This document shows positions 59,418 through 64,000 of a DNA stretch of 64,000 nt, piece after piece. How positions within the stretch are numbered: position 1 is the first letter of the stretch; each line of letters starts with the position of its first letter. The notes beneath the pieces are model-generated. The model searched no databases. It had not been told where the DNA came from and worked only from the letters and a program-made list of their open reading frames with translations. Both the position numbers and the translations under genes were made by a program. The DNA is taken from NCBI RefSeq assembly GCF_026626705.1, contig NZ_JAPNKC010000001.1, positions 13,129,641-13,193,640 on the forward strand, read 5' to 3'. The DNA comes from Pyxidicoccus sp. MSG2 (GTDB lineage Bacteria; Myxococcota; Myxococcia; Myxococcales; Myxococcaceae).

Positions 59418-62162
59418 CTACGGAGTGGTGCCGCCGAGCTCGCGCTGGAGGTCTCGCGGCACAGGCCGCTCCAGCTCGAAGGTGACGGTCATGGGGGCAT
59501 CACCTCGTACGCCCATGACTCGCGCCTCTCCCATGTAGAAGGCGGGGGCGTGCGAGCGCCGCTGGACGAACAGGTGGAGTGACACTCCGTTCCGGGCGTG
59601 CTCCAGCACCTTCCGGCCCGCGTTGTTCGCGCGAGTCATCTTGTTCTGGCTGGTCCACGAGAAGCGCCGCTCCGAGAGGAAGTGGTTCAGGTAGCGGTGC
59701 GTCTGCTTCGCCCCGCTCGTGTCGAGCTTGGTGATGATGACGCCGTGCTGGCCGAACCACAGGATACCGGTGTTGTGGCGGATGGGGTCGTACTGCTCCC
59801 CGAAGTGGCGGACGATTTCGGGGCGTGTGTAGGGGACGTGATGTGCCAGGTCCGAGGGGCTCCGCAGGACGCCTCCGTGGCGCTCCAGGTGGTCCTTGTT
59901 CACCGTGTACAGCAGGCGTCCCTCCACCTGGGAGGGCAGCTCGGCTCCGACCCCCTCGAAGAGGATGCGGCTCAGACGTCCCCCGGAGAGCAGGTCCTCC
60001 GGAAGCTTCGTGGCCAGGGTCTTCCAGGCCCGTGAGGCCTCGAGCGGTGCGTGCTCGACCTGCCACTGGGGGTACTTCCGGAAGAACGCCTCGTAGCCGG
60101 CCTCCGGCTGTTCGGGACGGGTGATGAGTCCCCAGAGCAGGGCATAGGGTCCGACCCGGGGGGCCTGCCAGTCCACTTCCAGGGCCGCCAGGAACCTCCG
60201 GACCGGATGGTCCTCGGGGAGTCCCACCGCCCAGGGAGGGAGGTCTCGATGCGCCTGCTGGCAGTCGAGCCAGGTGCCGAAGACCGCGCGGAAGTCACTC
60301 AGCGCGGGGAGCTCATCGCGGTGCCAGAGGTCGAGGGGAAGCGGAGAGCGGCCCAACTCCTCCCGGAGTGATTGATAGGCCTCGGTGCAGCGCTCACGCC
60401 GCGTGACTTCCCCGCGGCTCTTCTCCAGCAGCTCCCGGGTGCGCCGCTCGAGGATGACCTCGCAGTCGCGAGGAGGCTTCAGGGTGAAGCCCTGGATGTC
60501 GGCGCGGGCCCCCGTGCCCTGCGGGAAGTGAAGGGCCTTGAGGGACGCCCAGCTGCTCCGATGATGGCCGACGAAGTCGAGGACGGTCAGCACCTCTGTT
60601 CCCGGATACAGGCGCAGCCCGCGCCCCAGTTGCTGGAGGAACAGCGAGGCGGAGTCCGTGGGGCGCAGGAAGAGGAGCGAGTTGATGGCCGGGATGTCGA
60701 CGCCCTCGTTCAAGACGTCCGCGGCGAACAGCCACTCCAGCGGGTCGTCCACGTCCGCCAGCCTTCGGTAGAGGTGCTCACGCAACTCGACGGGTTGCTC
60801 TCCCGAGACAACCTCGGCGTGCTGGTTCCTCCGCTGGAAGGCCTCTGCCATGAAACGGGCGTGGCGGAGGCTGGCGCAGAAGCCCACCGTCGCTCGCTTC
60901 GGCCCGTCGAAGCCGCGCAGGAGCGCCTGCTCCAGCACCAGCTCGGCGCGCGTGTCGATGGACAGCTCCCGCTCCAGGGCTTCGATGGAGAGCCTCCCGT
61001 TCCTCCAGGGAATCCGCGCGAAGTCGACGGTCTCGTCCGCGATGCCGAAGTAATGAAAGGGCAGGAGCCAGCCGCGCTCGATGGCCTCGGGGAGGCGCAT
61101 CTCGTAGGCGATGTTCCAGTTGCACCACTCGAGCACGTCGTGTCCGTCCTGACGTTCAGGCGTGGCCGTCATCCCCAGCAGGAAGGCGTCCTGGAGGAGC
61201 GTGCGCAGCGGCTGATAGCTCGGGGCCTCCGCGTGATGGAACTCGTCGATGATGACGTAGTCCCACTTGCGCCCGAGCAGCGCGGTGTTGTCACGAAGGC
61301 CCTGCACCGTCGCGAAGACCACGTCCGCGTCCAGCCCCAGGTGCCCGCCACCGGCCAGTCCGAGCTGGTGGTCGTGCAGCACGTCACGGAATGCCCTGAG
61401 GGCCTGGGTGAGGTGTTCGAGGCGATGCGAGACGTACAGGACGTTCCGCGCACCGCTCACGGACACGTCGAAGGCCGCGAGGTAGGTCTTTCCCAGCCCG
61501 GTCGCGGCGATGACCGCCGCGCGGCGCTCACCTCTCGCGCGCAGCTCAGCCAGCTTTCGCAACGCTTCACGCTGCGCCGGGTTGGGCTCCGGCCGTGGCC
61601 GTGGCGCGTCCGCTGCCAGCAGCAGGGGCGCGGGGACACGCTCCCGGCGGCGCCGGCCCTGGTACCACCGAATCAGCTCCTGGCTCAGGGGGCGGACATC
61701 GGGCCGACTCCAGAGCGTGTCGAACTGCCGCCGGGTCTGCTCGAGGCTCTCGGGCCCCGAGGCGCGAATGTTCCACTCGAGGTTGGTGGCGAGCCCGCCC
61801 TTGGTGAGGTTGGAGGAGCCTGCCCAGCACTCGCCGACCGTGCTCCCATTGAACCACCAGAACTTGGCGTGAAAAGGAGTGCGGCCCTCCTGGACCCGGC
61901 ACTCGACGCCCTCCAGCTTCAGGAGTGCTTCCAGCGCCTCGGGCTGCGTCAGCTCCTGATAGGTCGAGGTGAGAAGCCTGATGCGGCCCCCTCTCCTGGC
62001 CATCTCCCGGAGCGGGTCCACGAGGAGCTGCAAACCGCTGGAGCGGGTGAAGGAGACCGCGAAGCGTGCCTCCTCCGCTCGGGCCAGGCCGGCTCGCACG
62101 ATGTCGAGCATTCTCAGCTCGCCGGGAAAGTTCAGGACCGAGTGCTCGGACGCCAGGGACAT
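59418..62162 (-). CDS. PLD-like nuclease/SF2 helicase/DUF3427 protein
   Basis: 914 residues from ATG 62162. Residues about 1-180: phospholipase D-like domain with HAKFWWFNGST and AGSSNLTKGGL (one HxK motif with the S-N-L-T segment). Residues about 200-560: SF2 helicase with ATGLGKT, DEFHH box, GMTATPERQDG, and QLGRGLRLYPG (motif VI). The C-terminal DUF3427 region includes QYDPIRHNTGILWF and TSGAKQTHRYLNHFL. Such proteins are stand-alone DNA-processing enzymes often seen near restriction or defence genes. A role in phage defence is inference. Convergent with the monooxygenase; divergent from the GST fusion gene. Confidence 0.92.
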   Translation of the reverse strand: MSLASEHSVLNFPGELRMLDIVRAGLARAEEARFAVSFTRSSGLQLLVDPLREMARRGGRIRLLTSTYQELTQPEALEALLKLEGVECRVQEGRTPFHAKFWWFNGSTVGECWAGSSNLTKGGLATNLEWNIRASGPESLEQTRRQFDTLWSRPDVRPLSQELIRWYQGRRRRERVPAPLLLAADAPRPRPEPNPAQREALRKLAELRARGERRAAVIAATGLGKTYLAAFDVSVSGARNVLYVSHRLEHLTQALRAFRDVLHDHQLGLAGGGHLGLDADVVFATVQGLRDNTALLGRKWDYVIIDEFHHAEAPSYQPLRTLLQDAFLLGMTATPERQDGHDVLEWCNWNIAYEMRLPEAIERGWLLPFHYFGIADETVDFARIPWRNGRLSIEALERELSIDTRAELVLEQALLRGFDGPKRATVGFCASLRHARFMAEAFQRRNQHAEVVSGEQPVELREHLYRRLADVDDPLEWLFAADVLNEGVDIPAINSLLFLRPTDSASLFLQQLGRGLRLYPGTEVLTVLDFVGHHRSSWASLKALHFPQGTGARADIQGFTLKPPRDCEVILERRTRELLEKSRGEVTRRERCTEAYQSLREELGRSPLPLDLWHRDELPALSDFRAVFGTWLDCQQAHRDLPPWAVGLPEDHPVRRFLAALEVDWQAPRVGPYALLWGLITRPEQPEAGYEAFFRKYPQWQVEHAPLEASRAWKTLATKLPEDLLSGGRLSRILFEGVGAELPSQVEGRLLYTVNKDHLERHGGVLRSPSDLAHHVPYTRPEIVRHFGEQYDPIRHNTGILWFGQHGVIITKLDTSGAKQTHRYLNHFLSERRFSWTSQNKMTRANNAGRKVLEHARNGVSLHLFVQRRSHAPAFYMGEARVMGVRGDAPMTVTFELERPVPRDLQRELGGTTP

Positions 62163-62314
62163 CGGAGCCAGGTTAGTTCGGAGAGGATTCCCGCGGAAGG
62201 GACGCAACCTGATGCACACCCGGGACCGGGAGCTGGAGCACGTCGGGACGGACGCCAGAGGAGCCGCCGCGCGGGAGCGGGAACGGCCGCCCGAACAATG
62301 ATACGGGGAGCCGC

Positions 62315-63529
62315 ATGCGCCTCTGGTACGCCCCCACATCGCCCTTCGCGCGCAAGACGCGTATCGTCGCCCATGAGCTGGAGCTGACCGAGCAGCTCGA
62401 GCTGGTGGAGGTCAATCCCTGGACCGACGGGCGGCTGCGCGCCCTCAACCCCCTGGCCAAGGTGCCGACGCTGGAGCGGAGTGACGGGCCGCCAATCTAT
62501 GAGTCCGGGGTCATCTGCGACTACCTGGATGCGCTGTCAGGCGAACGGCGGCTGTTCCCCGAGACAGGAGAGGCGCGCTGGCGGGCACTGCTGCTGCAGG
62601 GGTTGGCGGATGGGGCCAGCACCGCTGCGGGGCGGCTCTTCGCCGATGAGCAGCGGCCGGCGGACCAGCGGTCCGAGGCGGTGCTGCTGCGCCAGGCCGG
62701 GGCCCTGCATGCGGCGCTGGACTCACTGGAGCGGGAGACGTTGGAGGCCGACCGTCTGACTATCGGCGAGGTCTCGGTCGCGGCCTTCCTCGGTTACCTC
62801 GACTTCCGTTGGCCCGAGTCCGACTGGCGCAGAGGACGGGAACGGCTCTCAGCGTGGTTCGCCGAGGTGGAGCAGCGACCGTCCATGGTGGAGACGCGCC
62901 ACGTGCTCTCACCTCCCCAAGGTCAGATTCGCAATGCAATGGGACACGGAGGGGAAGTACAGGAAGCGGTGAACAGCTATAGGGTGACCGTCGAAGCTGC
63001 GGTCAATCAGGCTCGGCGCTTTACGCTCAAGTGTGTTTGGAAAAAACTGGTTCGGACCTCGAGGCTCGACGAGGCTTGGATCGAGAAGAATATCGAGAGC
63101 CTGCGGACCGGTTACAAAAACATAGATGCTGGGAAATGCTCGATCTATGTGTTCACGATAAGGTCGGGCCCGACAGGAAGTGAAATCATCGAGGCTGTTG
63201 AGCGCGCCAAGAAGTCGCTCGTACAACCGGGAAAGAAGTCCAACCTCTGCAGGACTACTCCCGCGCACAATGACTCCAGGGTGCTGTACGTCGGCAGAAC
63301 CTTCACGCCTAAATCGCGTATCGCGCAGCATCTAGATGCGTCTACCGGCTCTACTTATGCCTTGCACCTTTTGCAATGGGCGAAAGATATGAAATTGGAG
63401 CTCGACCTTCAGGTGTACGACGTCCCCGAATATCAAGACACCCTGCCCATGGAACGCGCCATGAACGTACTCGAGACGGGGATGTGGGATCGTCTGCGGC
63501 CCATACTCGGCCGCCGTGGCGATAAATAG
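62315..63529 (+). CDS. Glutathione transferase fused to a GIY-YIG-like domain
   Basis: 404 residues; typical GST members are about 200-210. Residues 1-205 form a GST (MRLWYAPTSPFARKTRIVA, NPLAKVPTLE, YLDFRWPES), complete by eye. From M209 (62939) GC drops to about half, and the rest has VEAAVNQARRFTLKCVWK and the GIY-YIG-like string VLYVGRTFTPKSRIAQHL (Y325-V-G), ending GRRGDK. This second part resembles a stand-alone GIY-YIG-like protein that could start at ATG 62939. Thus a gene-end fusion at the edge of an insertion. Whether the chimaera is made is unknown. Confidence 0.82.
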   Translation: MRLWYAPTSPFARKTRIVAHELELTEQLELVEVNPWTDGRLRALNPLAKVPTLERSDGPPIYESGVICDYLDALSGERRLFPETGEARWRALLLQGLADGASTAAGRLFADEQRPADQRSEAVLLRQAGALHAALDSLERETLEADRLTIGEVSVAAFLGYLDFRWPESDWRRGRERLSAWFAEVEQRPSMVETRHVLSPPQGQIRNAMGHGGEVQEAVNSYRVTVEAAVNQARRFTLKCVWKKLVRTSRLDEAWIEKNIESLRTGYKNIDAGKCSIYVFTIRSGPTGSEIIEAVERAKKSLVQPGKKSNLCRTTPAHNDSRVLYVGRTFTPKSRIAQHLDASTGSTYALHLLQWAKDMKLELDLQVYDVPEYQDTLPMERAMNVLETGMWDRLRPILGRRGDK

Positions 63530-63607
63530 AGAAGGCTTTCCTGTGGGCAAGCGCAGCCTGGCGCTCTACGAGGCTTGCTACTGCGCGCGCCATGCTTGGA
63601 GGAGTCC

Positions 63608-64000
63608 ATGTCTGACGTGGTCGCGGTCTGGCAGCGCCTGAAGTTCTGGTTCCAGGACTATGCCCCGGAGCTGGTCCCCCACCTGAATCCGGGAGCCACG
63701 CAGGTGCAGCTCGCTGAGCTCGAGCAGCGGCTCGGGCGCCCCCTGCCCGAGGACTTCCGGGCCTCCTACGCGCTTCACAACGGGCAGCAAGACGCATCGA
63801 GCACCGGCATCGTCATCGGGCTCAAGCTCCTGCCGCTGGACAGAATCCTGATGTGCATGGAGGAGCTCGAGCGCCACGCCACGGAAATGCCTGCCTGGAT
63901 CCAGGGGGTCGCCACGAAGCCAGAGGGGGCCATCCAGCCCTTCCGCGCCTGTCGGGGCTGGGTGCCTGTCACCCAGGATTCGGGAGGCAATTATCTGGGG
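63608..64000 (+). CDS. SMI1/KNR4 family protein, 3' end outside the window
   Basis: 131 codons seen. ATG 63608 follows GGAGGAG. MSDVVAVWQRLKFWFQDYA, then GATQVQLAELEQRLGRPLPE and DFRASYALHNGQ are the SMI1/KNR4 start; GWVPVTQDSGGNYLG near the window end is the second conserved block. Bacterial members often are immunity proteins against polymorphic toxins, but others are stand-alone. No toxin gene is visible upstream. Confidence 0.9.
   Translation, partial: MSDVVAVWQRLKFWFQDYAPELVPHLNPGATQVQLAELEQRLGRPLPEDFRASYALHNGQQDASSTGIVIGLKLLPLDRILMCMEELERHATEMPAWIQGVATKPEGAIQPFRACRGWVPVTQDSGGNYLG

Noticed and set aside
60372..62387. 671-codon plus-strand frame opposite the helicase
   Set aside because: Gln/Arg/Val-rich shadow; the helicase motifs are all on the minus strand.

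Overview
The window is high-GC DNA (roughly two thirds or more G+C by eye) packed with exported lipoproteins, eukaryotic-like Ser/Thr kinases, an FHA-sigma54 activator, an ECF sigma factor, secreted metalloproteases and lineage-typical exported proteins of unknown function. This mix fits a predatory myxobacterium (Myxococcota, Myxococcus/Corallococcus/Pyxidicoccus type). The assignment rests on style and family content, not on a marker gene. No rRNA, tRNA, CRISPR array or insertion sequence was recognised.

Layout. 1-6.3 kb: a 5'-truncated repeat protein, a deoxyhypusine-synthase-like enzyme, small exported or membrane proteins, a crystallin-domain lipoprotein, a DUF1428 protein and a PilZ protein. 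6.3-12.7 kb (minus strand): a compact class II lanthipeptide operon in the order precursor, LanM, ABC exporter, bicovalent-type flavin oxidase. 13.1-17.8 kb (plus): ECF sigma factor, anti-sigma-like membrane protein, small exported protein and a TPR-CHAT protease-like protein, all overlapping or nearly touching. 17.9-24.9 kb: lipoprotein, VOC protein, RtcB RNA ligase with archease, phosphoribosyltransferase, an unrecognised 505-residue protein and a UGT-type glycosyltransferase. 24.9-27.0 kb (minus): a three-gene MNIO (DUF692) set with a Tat-exported Cys-containing candidate substrate. 27.2-36.0 kb: low-GC NlpC/P60-like protein, ankyrin protein, Tat amidohydrolase with a highly structured leader, two exported proteins, and an acyl-CoA synthetase divergent from an AraC regulator. 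36.0-44.1 kb: two small minus-strand genes resembling type VI secretion accessory genes, divergent from a probable operon of a Cys-rich protein, a 1404-residue metallo-beta-lactamase-fold/12-blade NHL protein, a lipoprotein and an FHA-sigma54 activator. 44.4-57 kb: exported proteins, two Ser/Thr kinases, two unrelated metalloproteases and an alpha/beta hydrolase. 57-64 kb: TetR with a palindromic operator, a frameshifted flavin monooxygenase, a PLD-helicase-DUF3427 protein, a glutathione-transferase/GIY-YIG-like fusion and a truncated SMI1/KNR4 protein.

Strongest candidates for new biology: the lanthipeptide operon with a lacticin-481-like core and a berberine-bridge-type oxidase; the MBL-NHL giant with its Cys-rich partner; the MNIO set with an atypical Tat-dependent substrate; and the ECF-CHAT operon. 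Assignments come from reading motifs and recalled family features; no database search was run.
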